Shown here one piece after another: positions 16,577 through 25,542 of a stretch of DNA of 64,000 nt. The stretch comes from Alistipes onderdonkii (lineage in GTDB: Bacteria > Bacteroidota > Bacteroidia > Bacteroidales > Rikenellaceae). Within the stretch, counting starts at the first letter, position 1. Each line of letters opens with the position of its first letter. Location of the stretch: positions 2,728,001 through 2,792,000 of the forward strand of contig NZ_CP102251.1 of the NCBI RefSeq assembly GCF_025145285.1. Direction: 5' to 3'. The position numbers and the translations under genes were made by a program. Below the pieces are notes generated by a model. That model made no database searches. It was not told where the DNA came from and saw only the letters and a program-made list of their open reading frames with translations.

Positions 16577-19564
16577 ATGAAAAAGATATCAATCATACTG
16601 CTGTTCCTGGCTGCCGTTTGTCCGCTGGCACAGGCGCAGCGCGTCAAGGTGTATGTGACCGATGCATGGGACAAGCCGCTCGGCGAGGTTGCCGTGACGC
16701 TCGGCCGCGGGCGAACCCCCGTGGCGGTTACGGGCGCCGACGGCATGGCCGAGGTCGATGCCGGGGAGGGTGACCGCATGACGCTGACCCTTCTGAACCG
16801 CATGAGCCGCACGGTAGCCGTCAGCGGTGGCGAGATGCATATCCGCCTGACGGACGATGACGTGCTGTTCGATGTGGGCTATGACGAGCGCGTCCGCAAA
16901 GGCTCCGCGTCGGCATCGCTCGCCGGCGCTGCGGCACGTGAAATCGAAGCGGGCGGCCGTACCGACCTGATGAGCAACCTTTACGGCCTGATTCCGGGAC
17001 TCGGCGTGCGCCAGGGCGAGAACCTGCCATGGGACTCGGCGCCCGACCTGAATGTGCGCGGCGTTGGTTCGTTCGGCGGGAACAGTGTGGTCGTACTGGT
17101 CGACGGCATCGAACGCGATGCGGCCTGCCTGGATCGGGAGGAAGTGGAGCGCATCACCGTGCTGAAGGACGCCGCATCGCTGGCACTCTACGGTAACCGG
17201 GGCGCCGACGGTATCGTCGCCGTCACGACCCGGCGCGGCGGCGACCACGGCCTGCGTACCCGCATCGACTACAATTTCAGCGTGCAGACCCCGTTCCGGG
17301 TTCCCGATATGGCCGATGCCGCAACCTATGCGACGGCTGTCAACGAGGCGTTGGAAAACGACGGGCTTGCACCCCGCTATACGCAGCGCGACATCCGTTC
17401 GATGGTGCGGGGGGAGCGCACCGATGTACTGCCCAATGTCGACTGGCGGAAGGCTGTACTCCGCAATGCGGGTTTCAACCACGACCTGAACCTCTCGTTC
17501 GACGGGAGCGGCGGCCGTATGCGCTATTTCGTGCTGGCCAACTATAACTCCAACCGCGGGATGCTGGATAATACCGACCTGAACGATGGCTATTCGACCC
17601 AGATCGAGATGTACTCCCTCAAGCTGCGTTCGAACCTCGAGGCCGCGATCACGAAAACCACGACCGCACGGATGAACCTGATGGGGCGGCTGATGCAATA
17701 CCAACTGCCCAATGCGGGCGTCGCGCTCGATGATATGTACGACACGCCGTCGGCGGCGTTCCCGATCCGGGTTCCCGGCGGGGGCTGGGCCCGCAGCCAG
17801 CTGTTCGCCAATCCCCTGGCCGACAAGGCCGCGGGCGGGTACAACACGCTGCTGCAACGTACGCTGTTCGCCGACCTGACGATCGATCAGGACTTGTCGG
17901 CACTTACCCCGGGACTTTCGGTACAGGTGCGTGTCGCCTATGACAATTCCGCGGAGATTACCGATGCGCACTCACGCAAATACGCCTATTCGAATACCTC
18001 GACGGTCTTCGATGCGGACGGCAATGCCGCTTCCCTGGCATTCGTTCCGCAGGGGAACGATACCGAACTGGCATTCGACAGCTTCCTTTCCTATTCGGTC
18101 ATGCGGGCGTCGGTGTGGGCCAAGGTGCTCTACGACCGTTCTTTCGGAAAACATACGGTGACGGGGCGTCTGATTTTCAGCGAGAACAAATCCCGTTACC
18201 GCGGAGCCAACAATACGTACATGTACCGTGACTATATCGCCAGCGCCGGCTACAATTACGACGACCGCTACGTGGTCAATGCCGTCGCTACTTACGGCGG
18301 GAGCAGCCGTATGCCCTACGGGGACAAGTACCGCTTCTATCCTGCCGTGTCGGGCGCATGGATCATCTCGAACGAGGCGTTCCTGCGTGACAGCCGTGTC
18401 GTCGACCTGCTGAAACTGCGCGCGTCGTTCGGCATTGTGGGTATGGACGCGCGATTGTCGTATGACATGGACAAGCAGTTCAACGGCCCGGGCAACAGTT
18501 ATATTTTTGCCGGGATCACTTCGTCGAACAGCCTCGCGCAAGGGGCGTTGCCGTCTGCGGGGATCGAACCCGAACGCGACTATAAAACCAATGTCGGGTT
18601 GGAACTCAGCCTGCTGGGAAGCTTGAGCGTTGAGGTGGATTTCTTCCGCAACATGCGTCATAACATCCGGACGTCGGCCGCGGGTACCGTTTCCAGCGTG
18701 CTGGGAGTCGGCGTGCCCGACGTCTTTACCGGTAAGGTGCGCAACTATGGCGGGGAATTGGCGGTGGGATGGCGCCGCCGCACAGGCGACTTCGGATATG
18801 CCGTGCGGGGGAATATCGCCTATGCCCGCAATAAGATACTCAACAAGGAAGAGGAATACAAACCTTTTGACTATATGCGTATTACAGGGCAGCCGGTAGG
18901 GACGTTCTACGGATTGGTGGCCGATGGGATGTACCAGGACGGCGATTTCAATGCCGACGGTTCGCTCCGGGAGGGGCTTCCGGTCTCCTCGTACCAGAAT
19001 ACGGTACGCCCGGGCGACGTGAAATACCGCGACCTGAACTGGGACGGCAGGATCGACGACTACGATCGCACCTACCAGCTCTATGCCGCGGTACCCGAGA
19101 TTTATTACGGCTTCAGCGTCGAGCTGAAATACAGGGGCTTCGGTGTCAGCGCCTATTTCCAGGGTGTCGCCCATTCGACGCTGGAGACGACGCTGTCGAG
19201 CATCTACCAGCCGCTGTACGGCAACGACCGCAACGTTTCGGAGTACTATATGGAGCACCGCTGGTCACGCTTCAATACCGAAGGCCGCTATCCGCGCCTG
19301 ACCACATTGGCAAACGGGAATAACTACACGCAAAGTTCACTATGGACGGAAAACGGCAATTTCCTGAAGTTGCGTACATTGCAGGCTTACTACAAATTGC
19401 CGTCGAAGATTGCCCGCAAGCTGCGTATGCGCGAATGCAGCTTCTATTTCCGCGGTCTGAACCTTTTCTCGGTCGACCATGTCGGTATTCTCGATCCGGA
19501 ATACGTCAGCACGGGGTATCCCTCGTCACGCAGCTACCAGATCGGCCTGAACGTCATATTCTAA
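16577..19564 (+). CDS. SusC-like TonB-dependent outer-membrane transporter (second pair)
   Basis: This 995-residue second SusC-like importer starts with the signal peptide MKKISIILLFLAAVCPLAQA. Its N-terminal carboxypeptidase-regulatory-like domain is short and divergent (KVYVTDAWDKPLGEVAVTLG), and the EEV-type motif after it is degenerate. The plug is typical: VVVLVDGIERDAACLDREEV and VLKDAASLALYGNRGADGIV. The barrel ends in SYQIGLNVIF. It is clearly paralogous to the first transporter but well diverged, so the two pairs may take different fragments or branch types. Its SusD partner follows after 13 nt. Confidence 0.95.
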   Translation: MKKISIILLFLAAVCPLAQAQRVKVYVTDAWDKPLGEVAVTLGRGRTPVAVTGADGMAEVDAGEGDRMTLTLLNRMSRTVAVSGGEMHIRLTDDDVLFDVGYDERVRKGSASASLAGAAAREIEAGGRTDLMSNLYGLIPGLGVRQGENLPWDSAPDLNVRGVGSFGGNSVVVLVDGIERDAACLDREEVERITVLKDAASLALYGNRGADGIVAVTTRRGGDHGLRTRIDYNFSVQTPFRVPDMADAATYATAVNEALENDGLAPRYTQRDIRSMVRGERTDVLPNVDWRKAVLRNAGFNHDLNLSFDGSGGRMRYFVLANYNSNRGMLDNTDLNDGYSTQIEMYSLKLRSNLEAAITKTTTARMNLMGRLMQYQLPNAGVALDDMYDTPSAAFPIRVPGGGWARSQLFANPLADKAAGGYNTLLQRTLFADLTIDQDLSALTPGLSVQVRVAYDNSAEITDAHSRKYAYSNTSTVFDADGNAASLAFVPQGNDTELAFDSFLSYSVMRASVWAKVLYDRSFGKHTVTGRLIFSENKSRYRGANNTYMYRDYIASAGYNYDDRYVVNAVATYGGSSRMPYGDKYRFYPAVSGAWIISNEAFLRDSRVVDLLKLRASFGIVGMDARLSYDMDKQFNGPGNSYIFAGITSSNSLAQGALPSAGIEPERDYKTNVGLELSLLGSLSVEVDFFRNMRHNIRTSAAGTVSSVLGVGVPDVFTGKVRNYGGELAVGWRRRTGDFGYAVRGNIAYARNKILNKEEEYKPFDYMRITGQPVGTFYGLVADGMYQDGDFNADGSLREGLPVSSYQNTVRPGDVKYRDLNWDGRIDDYDRTYQLYAAVPEIYYGFSVELKYRGFGVSAYFQGVAHSTLETTLSSIYQPLYGNDRNVSEYYMEHRWSRFNTEGRYPRLTTLANGNNYTQSSLWTENGNFLKLRTLQAYYKLPSKIARKLRMRECSFYFRGLNLFSVDHVGILDPEYVSTGYPSSRSYQIGLNVIF

Positions 19565-19577
19565 ATACGCCACAACG

Positions 19578-21233
19578 ATGAAAAAATACCTGATCTTATT
19601 CGCCGGATGCACGCTTCTGATGGCTGCGTGCAGCGATTTCCTGGAACTCGACGAGTCGGTGTACCAGACGACGAAATATCAATTCTCGACCTTCGACCGC
19701 GTGAAGCAGAGTGCGACGAACGTCTACTCGTATGTGCAGGAAGGGTTGCTGGATGTCGAAGGTACGATGATCGACGCTGCGACCGACGATGCGGTATACG
19801 CCTGGTCTACGGGCGGTATCAAACGTTTTTACGACGGGAGCTGGAACGGAACGAACCTGATCGACGACCGCTGGGCTTCGCTCTATTCGGCTATTGCCGC
19901 GGCCAACTATTTCCTCGACAACTGCCCGGATGATTTCCCCGAGGCACAGTATCAGGACAATTACAAGACGAATCTGGCGGAGCTCAAGAACTATCCGTTC
20001 GAAGTGAGGGCCCTGCGTGCCTATTTCCATTTCGAATTGCTCCGGCGCTATAACCGGATCGTGATCGGTGACCGTTCGTTCACGATGCAGGAGGTCAATA
20101 CGCTCGTTCCGGTCTCATACGACGATGCCGCCGGATGGATCGTCTCGGAATGCGATGCCGTAATCCCGTCGTTGCCCAAGACCTATCTGGGGACGGAAAA
20201 GGGTGAAGTCGCCCGTGTGACAAAGGGCATGGCGATGGCGCTCAAGGCGCGTATGCTGCTATATGCCGCCAGTCCGCTCAACAACCCCGGCGGTGATGCA
20301 GGCCGTTACCTGGAAGCCGCGGCCGCGGCCAAGGAGCTCATAGATGCCGGTATTTACAAGCTTGTCAGCGAGGAAACCACGAACAATGCCGATGCGCAGG
20401 GGCTGATCTTCGGCAAGTGGTGCCCGGTGAGCAGCGATTTCGAGGCGGCCAATTTCCCGGTAGGCTTCGAAGGCGGGAATTCGGGCGTCTGCCCGTCGCA
20501 GAACCTCGCCGAGGCATTCGATATGGCGACGGGCGAACCGTTCGACTGGAACGACGAGTCGATGCGGTCGCGGATGTTCGTTGCGTCGGCACGCGATCCG
20601 CGCTTTGCCAGGACGCTGATATACAACGGGGCGACGTTCAAGGGACAGCCCGTCCAGTCGTATGTCGGCGGCCGTAATGGCCGGCCGCTCGACGGTGCTA
20701 CACCGACTTCGTACTACCTGCGCAAACACATTGTCGAGGCGACGAGTTTCGTGACGGGCAGCGAGATGAGTTATCAGCACATCTTTCCCTTCTTCCGTTA
20801 TGCCGAGGTGTTGCTGAACTATGCCGAGACATTGGCTGCCGCTACGCAGAACCCCGATTTTACGGGCATGAAGGGGGAGGTGGAGTATACGCTCTCACCA
20901 CGCGAGGCGCTCAACGCAGTCCGTGCCCGGTACAATATGCCGGGGATTACGGAAACGGATTATGCGGCCTTCGTGAAGCGTCTGCGCAACGAGCGTCGTG
21001 TGGAACTGGCCTTCGAGGGGCATCGTTTCTGGGACATCCGCCGCTGGAAGATCGGTGCCGAAACGACGAAGGTTTATGGGCTTACGATTACTCCGCAGAA
21101 CGATGGCTCGTTCAGCTATATGCGGTCGGTGATCCAGCAGCGCGGCTGGGAGGACAGGATGAATTTCTATCCGATTGCGGATGCCGAGCTTTTCAAAAAT
21201 CACAACCTCGTCCAAAACGACGGTTGGAAATAG
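19578..21233 (+). CDS. SusD-like glycan-binding lipoprotein (second pair)
   Basis: The 551-residue protein is of usual SusD length. It has a lipoprotein Cys at 18 (LLMAAC), then SDFLELDESVYQT, the common N-terminal form of RagB/SusD proteins. The TPR-like scaffold is visible in MAMALKARMLLYAASPLNNP. The C-terminal signature FFRYAEVLLNYAETLAAATQ precedes RLRNERRVELAFEGHRFWDI. It should sit on the second SusC-like barrel. The same-strand spacing of 13 and 24 nt to its neighbours supports one transcript. Confidence 0.95.
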   Translation: MKKYLILFAGCTLLMAACSDFLELDESVYQTTKYQFSTFDRVKQSATNVYSYVQEGLLDVEGTMIDAATDDAVYAWSTGGIKRFYDGSWNGTNLIDDRWASLYSAIAAANYFLDNCPDDFPEAQYQDNYKTNLAELKNYPFEVRALRAYFHFELLRRYNRIVIGDRSFTMQEVNTLVPVSYDDAAGWIVSECDAVIPSLPKTYLGTEKGEVARVTKGMAMALKARMLLYAASPLNNPGGDAGRYLEAAAAAKELIDAGIYKLVSEETTNNADAQGLIFGKWCPVSSDFEAANFPVGFEGGNSGVCPSQNLAEAFDMATGEPFDWNDESMRSRMFVASARDPRFARTLIYNGATFKGQPVQSYVGGRNGRPLDGATPTSYYLRKHIVEATSFVTGSEMSYQHIFPFFRYAEVLLNYAETLAAATQNPDFTGMKGEVEYTLSPREALNAVRARYNMPGITETDYAAFVKRLRNERRVELAFEGHRFWDIRRWKIGAETTKVYGLTITPQNDGSFSYMRSVIQQRGWEDRMNFYPIADAELFKNHNLVQNDGWK

Positions 21234-21257
21234 TCAAACCGATAAAAATACGATACG

Positions 21258-23510
21258 ATGAAAAACAAGATTTGGGCGACATTCGCGTTTGCGGCGATCT
21301 TCTGTTCGGCATCCTGCGCCGAGGACGATACGTTTGCCTTCAATCCCGATTACAACACTCAGGACGGGTATACTCCTGACGGGATCGCCTCCTGGCCGCA
21401 GGCTATCTTCTGCTTCGACGACAACCGCTGTACGGAGGTGGAAATGGCTCCCAGCCAGGCTGCCCTGCGGGGGATCGAAACATCCGGCAACCGGGCGACG
21501 GCGCTCGCATTCGCCTCGCAGGACAACCTCTCGTTTACGAACACCTCCACCGGGGCGCACTCGACCGAGTATATCCTGCGTGTGGAGGATATCGACGCCG
21601 AAATCCCTGCGATCTGGATGCAATGCGCGACGCGGCAGCAGATAAGCAAGGGTTTTACGCTCAAACCGCTTACCTCGTCCGTGAAGGTGGTACTGGTAAA
21701 TGCCCCCGATACGCTGCGATCCGTCGTACTCTCCCTTCCGCGTATGACCGATGCGCTTTACATCGCTTCGGGAAAGACCGAACCTTTCGGTGAGGCGCTG
21801 GAAAAACAGGTCGAGGTAGGCCGCGCGGGGGCGGAGTTCAACATCTTCCCGATGGCCCGGCAGACAGCGGCCTGGAAATTGGGGTTCAAGGTCAGGTTCC
21901 CCAATTCGGAAGCAGATGGTTACATGATGCTGCGGGAGGGTGTCGCTGCAGGGCAGACGATCGACCTGGAGATAGACTTCTCGAAACTGGAAGAGGAGTT
22001 CACGTACGATGTGGCTTACCGCGTTGCGGCCTACGGTGAACAGGGCGGTGAATTGACGAAGGGCGAATTCTTCCCGGTGCTGCCGGGCGACGACAAGTTC
22101 AGGGACGCGAATCCCTATTACAACGTATACGTGCTCAAGGATCGCCGCTGGCAGACCGTCGAGGTGCGCAATGCCCTTTGTTCCGATTCCCCGAACCATC
22201 ACGAGGAAATATGGAACGACTGGGACAACTCCAAGAAACTGCGCGATACGATGTGTTATGCGCTCTTTACCCACGATTTTGCGGATGCCGTGCGTGTGAA
22301 GGTCGAAAAACGCAGCGGATTTTCGCGTGTGGCCGTACGTCCGTCGGCGTACGGGATTACGACCAAGGAGAGCGCCAGCAGCAATACGGTCGAATTCACG
22401 CTTCCGGCGTATGAGAAACGCAAGGTGTCGGTCGAGTTCGACGGCGACCGCTACCACAACCTGTTCCTCATGCCGAGCCGTCCCGATACACGGAAGCCTG
22501 CGGTGTCGGGCGGCAATGTGAGCTACTATGGCCCCGGTGAGCATACGGAAGGCATTATCGTCCTGACCGAGGGGCAAACGCTCTATGTCGACGAAGGGGC
22601 GGTGCTCTATCCGCAGAACATACAGGTCAGGGGCAACGGCGTGACGATTGCAGGCCGGGGCGTCATCTCCGGCGAGAAGATGCGCCATTGGGGCGAGGAG
22701 TTTTCCAACGCCGATGTGATGATCGACGTGCAGGGGAACAAACACGAGGGCGGCTATACGGACTTCCGGATCGAAGGCGTTACGATGATCGATGCCCCGA
22801 GCTGGTGCCTGCGCGTCATGAATACCGATAACGTGGCCATTGAAAACATCAATATGATCCACTGGGATCTCAACGGCGACGGTATCGACCTGTGTACGGT
22901 CACCGGGGCCACGATCAACGATTGCATGTTGCGTGCTTACGACGATTGCATCACGCTCAAGGTGCGTTCCAATGCCGATCCCTATGGCAATGTCCACGAC
23001 ATCAGGATCACCAACTGCATCATCTGGGGCGACTATGCCCGCGGCATCGTCGTGGGCCCCGAGTGCGGCAACGTATGGTGGGCATCGGGCGATATCCGCA
23101 ATATCGAGATCCGCAACTGTACCGTGCTGGAGGCTGCCCGCGGACAGGCGCTCGCCATTATGCAGGAACTGGGCGATTTTTCGGAAGCCGGAGGGCCGGC
23201 GCTGATCGACAACGTGCTCTTCGAAGACTGCGTAGTGGATAATATCCATTCTTCGGGCACCCCGATCTATACCAGCCAAGTCAACAAGGGCGAGTCCTGC
23301 GAGATGAAGAATGTGGTCTTCCGCAACGTGACGATCCTCGACGGGCTCGGGTGCCAGCCTTCCCGGATAAACGTCAACAACACCTATACAAGCATAGATT
23401 TCGACAACCTGATCTATAATTCGCGCAAGATTACCTCCTTCGGTAAGGAGATCGTCCTGGAGGATACTTCGAGCGAACCCTGGGAACACACCTGGATATC
23501 GTTCAAATAA
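21258..23510 (+). CDS. GH28-like right-handed beta-helix glycoside hydrolase, lipoprotein
   Basis: This is a 750-residue lipoprotein (Cys at 20, CSASC) with about 400 residues of beta-sandwich sequence before a parallel beta-helix. The helix has NGDGID with Asp 541 and 544, and DD at 562-563 in YDDCITLK. This matches the spacing of the three catalytic Asp residues of polygalacturonase-family GH28 enzymes. The GHG motif that carries the catalytic-site His in GH28 is replaced by YARGIVVGPECG. The linker region (YYGPGEHTEGIIVLTEGQTL) resembles GH49/GH28-type precursors. The enzyme probably cleaves an alpha-linked sugar in the PUL substrate, but specificity cannot be read from the sequence. GH49- or GH110-type relationships remain possible. 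Confidence 0.75.
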   Translation: MKNKIWATFAFAAIFCSASCAEDDTFAFNPDYNTQDGYTPDGIASWPQAIFCFDDNRCTEVEMAPSQAALRGIETSGNRATALAFASQDNLSFTNTSTGAHSTEYILRVEDIDAEIPAIWMQCATRQQISKGFTLKPLTSSVKVVLVNAPDTLRSVVLSLPRMTDALYIASGKTEPFGEALEKQVEVGRAGAEFNIFPMARQTAAWKLGFKVRFPNSEADGYMMLREGVAAGQTIDLEIDFSKLEEEFTYDVAYRVAAYGEQGGELTKGEFFPVLPGDDKFRDANPYYNVYVLKDRRWQTVEVRNALCSDSPNHHEEIWNDWDNSKKLRDTMCYALFTHDFADAVRVKVEKRSGFSRVAVRPSAYGITTKESASSNTVEFTLPAYEKRKVSVEFDGDRYHNLFLMPSRPDTRKPAVSGGNVSYYGPGEHTEGIIVLTEGQTLYVDEGAVLYPQNIQVRGNGVTIAGRGVISGEKMRHWGEEFSNADVMIDVQGNKHEGGYTDFRIEGVTMIDAPSWCLRVMNTDNVAIENINMIHWDLNGDGIDLCTVTGATINDCMLRAYDDCITLKVRSNADPYGNVHDIRITNCIIWGDYARGIVVGPECGNVWWASGDIRNIEIRNCTVLEAARGQALAIMQELGDFSEAGGPALIDNVLFEDCVVDNIHSSGTPIYTSQVNKGESCEMKNVVFRNVTILDGLGCQPSRINVNNTYTSIDFDNLIYNSRKITSFGKEIVLEDTSSEPWEHTWISFK

Positions 23511-23604
23511 TTAATTGATCCATTTTATTCATTCCAACCCTTTTAGGCGGAGCCCGGACAACCGGGCTCCCCGGCAGGGAGTATAATTTCTATTTCGTAC
23601 GTAT

Positions 23605-25452
23605 ATGAGATTCATTTCAGAGATTTCCGTTGTCGCGAGCCTGCTTTTTGCGGTGGCATGCCACGATCCGCAGCCGGGTGCAGACCTTGTTCCCCTGCCC
23701 GCGGAGATGACCTTTACCGGCGGCTATTTCCAGACCGACAGCGTGTCTTTCGTCCGGGGTGTCGCCGACGGCAGGGTCGTTTGTGAACTCGATACCTCTT
23801 CGCCGAACCTTTCACGCGAGGGGTATGGGCTCGAAGTCCGCAGCGACGGCATTCGGATTACCGCGGTCGACTCTGCCGGGTTGTTCTATGCCCGGCAGAC
23901 GCTGCTGCAGCTGCTCACGGCAAAAGGTATCCCGTGTGTGAAGATTACCGATAATCCGCGTTTCGGTTACCGGGGTATCCACCTCGACGTTTCGCGCCAT
24001 TTCTTTGCCAAAGAAGAGGTTTTCAAGATACTCGATGAAATGGCACGTTACAAGCTCAATGTCTTCCACCTGCACCTGACCGACAACGGCGGCTGGCGCA
24101 TTCAGATCGACAGGTACCCTTTGCTGACCCGGTTCGGGGCTTTCCGGGCGGAGGCCGACTGGCTCAAGTGGTGGGAATTCGGCGACAGGCGCTACGTTCC
24201 GGAGGGGACGCCCGGGGCCTATGGCGGTTATTATACGAAGGATGACATTCGCCAGATCGTGGCTTATGCTGCGGCCCGTTATATCGAGGTGATTCCCGAG
24301 ATCGAATTCCCGGCGCACTCCGACGAGGTTTTCATCGGCTATCCGGAATTGTGTTGCAGTGGAAAACCCTATACGAGCGGCGAATTCTGCGTGGGCAATC
24401 CCGCAACCTTCGAATTCATGGACGGTGTGCTGACCGAGGTCATGGAGCTGTTCCCTTCCCGGCGGATACACATCGGCGGCGACGAGGCCCGCAAGGTCGC
24501 CTGGAAAACCTGCCCCAAATGCCAGTTGCTCGCCAAGGAGCTGGGAGGCCTGGACGAAGTGCAGTGTTACCTGATCGAGCATGCCGAAAAATTCCTTGCC
24601 GAACACGGCCGGGTGATGGTCGGGTGGGACGAGATACTGCGGAACAATCTGCGGCCTACGTCCGTTGCGATTTCGTACCGCGGACAGAGGGGGGCTATCG
24701 AAGCCGCCAACCGCGGGTACGACGCGGTCATGTCTCCGGGCGAAATCATCTATTTCGACTGGTACCAGGCTAATCCGCACACGCAGCCGCGGGCGATGAG
24801 CGGATTCTCGCCCATCAAGAAAATGTATAGCTTCGAACCTGTCCCGGATACGCCCGAAAGGGCTGCGGCCAACGAGTCGCTTGTCAAAGGCGAATATGTG
24901 GCCCCGGATTCGGTCGAGCACATCCGCCCGAATGCTGCATCGCATATTATCGGGGTGCAGGGGTGCACATGGGCCGAGTTCATAGGTACTCCCGAGCATT
25001 TGGAATACATGATGTTTCCGCGCCTGCTCGCCATTGCCGAATTGGGATGGACACCCCGGGAGCGCCGTCTGTGGGCGGACTTCCGCCGTCGTGTCAACAG
25101 CCAGATCCCCCGCTTGCTTGCCCGTGGGGTCAATGCCTTCACGCTTAGCAACGATGTCGAGATCACGGCACGCATCGTCAGGGAGGGCCGCAAGGCCCGG
25201 GTTACGCTGGATACGGAAAAATATCCGGCCGAAGTGCGTTATACGCTCGACGGCAGCGACCCGACGGCCGGGTCGGACATCTACTCCAGCCCGTTCGTCG
25301 TGGAGGCCGGGACGACCGTGAAGGCGGCCCTGTTTGTCGGAGGGAAACCTGCCGGCAGCATTGCCGGGCTCTATGTCGATGCGTGCCATAATGTGGAGAA
25401 TTATTATGCCTACCTGGAAACTCCCGAGGTATATGCTTCGACGAACCGCTGA
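23605..25452 (+). CDS. GH20 beta-N-acetylhexosaminidase, lipoprotein
   Basis: This exo-enzyme removes terminal GlcNAc or GalNAc residues by substrate-assisted catalysis. Its 615 residues start with a lipoprotein signal (Cys at 19, AVAC). A small N-terminal GH20b domain follows (GYGLEVRSDGIRITAVD). The catalytic barrel begins at RFGYRGIHLDVSRHFF and contains HIGGDEARK, where Asp 293 and Glu 294 are the catalytic pair. The end carries a chitobiase/hexosaminidase C-terminal domain (VRYTLDGSDPTAGSDIYSSPF). It lies 94 nt after the beta-helix gene, the largest gap inside the PUL operon, so an internal start site is possible. It indicates an amino-sugar-containing substrate. Confidence 0.95.
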   Translation: MRFISEISVVASLLFAVACHDPQPGADLVPLPAEMTFTGGYFQTDSVSFVRGVADGRVVCELDTSSPNLSREGYGLEVRSDGIRITAVDSAGLFYARQTLLQLLTAKGIPCVKITDNPRFGYRGIHLDVSRHFFAKEEVFKILDEMARYKLNVFHLHLTDNGGWRIQIDRYPLLTRFGAFRAEADWLKWWEFGDRRYVPEGTPGAYGGYYTKDDIRQIVAYAAARYIEVIPEIEFPAHSDEVFIGYPELCCSGKPYTSGEFCVGNPATFEFMDGVLTEVMELFPSRRIHIGGDEARKVAWKTCPKCQLLAKELGGLDEVQCYLIEHAEKFLAEHGRVMVGWDEILRNNLRPTSVAISYRGQRGAIEAANRGYDAVMSPGEIIYFDWYQANPHTQPRAMSGFSPIKKMYSFEPVPDTPERAAANESLVKGEYVAPDSVEHIRPNAASHIIGVQGCTWAEFIGTPEHLEYMMFPRLLAIAELGWTPRERRLWADFRRRVNSQIPRLLARGVNAFTLSNDVEITARIVREGRKARVTLDTEKYPAEVRYTLDGSDPTAGSDIYSSPFVVEAGTTVKAALFVGGKPAGSIAGLYVDACHNVENYYAYLETPEVYASTNR

Positions 25453-25542
25453 TTGGATCGGCTTCCGATGTGCGGGAACCGCACTGGGGCGGGAGCGAAA
25501 CGGCATAAAAGTGAAATATGTTAAAAAATGAATGTCGGTAGA

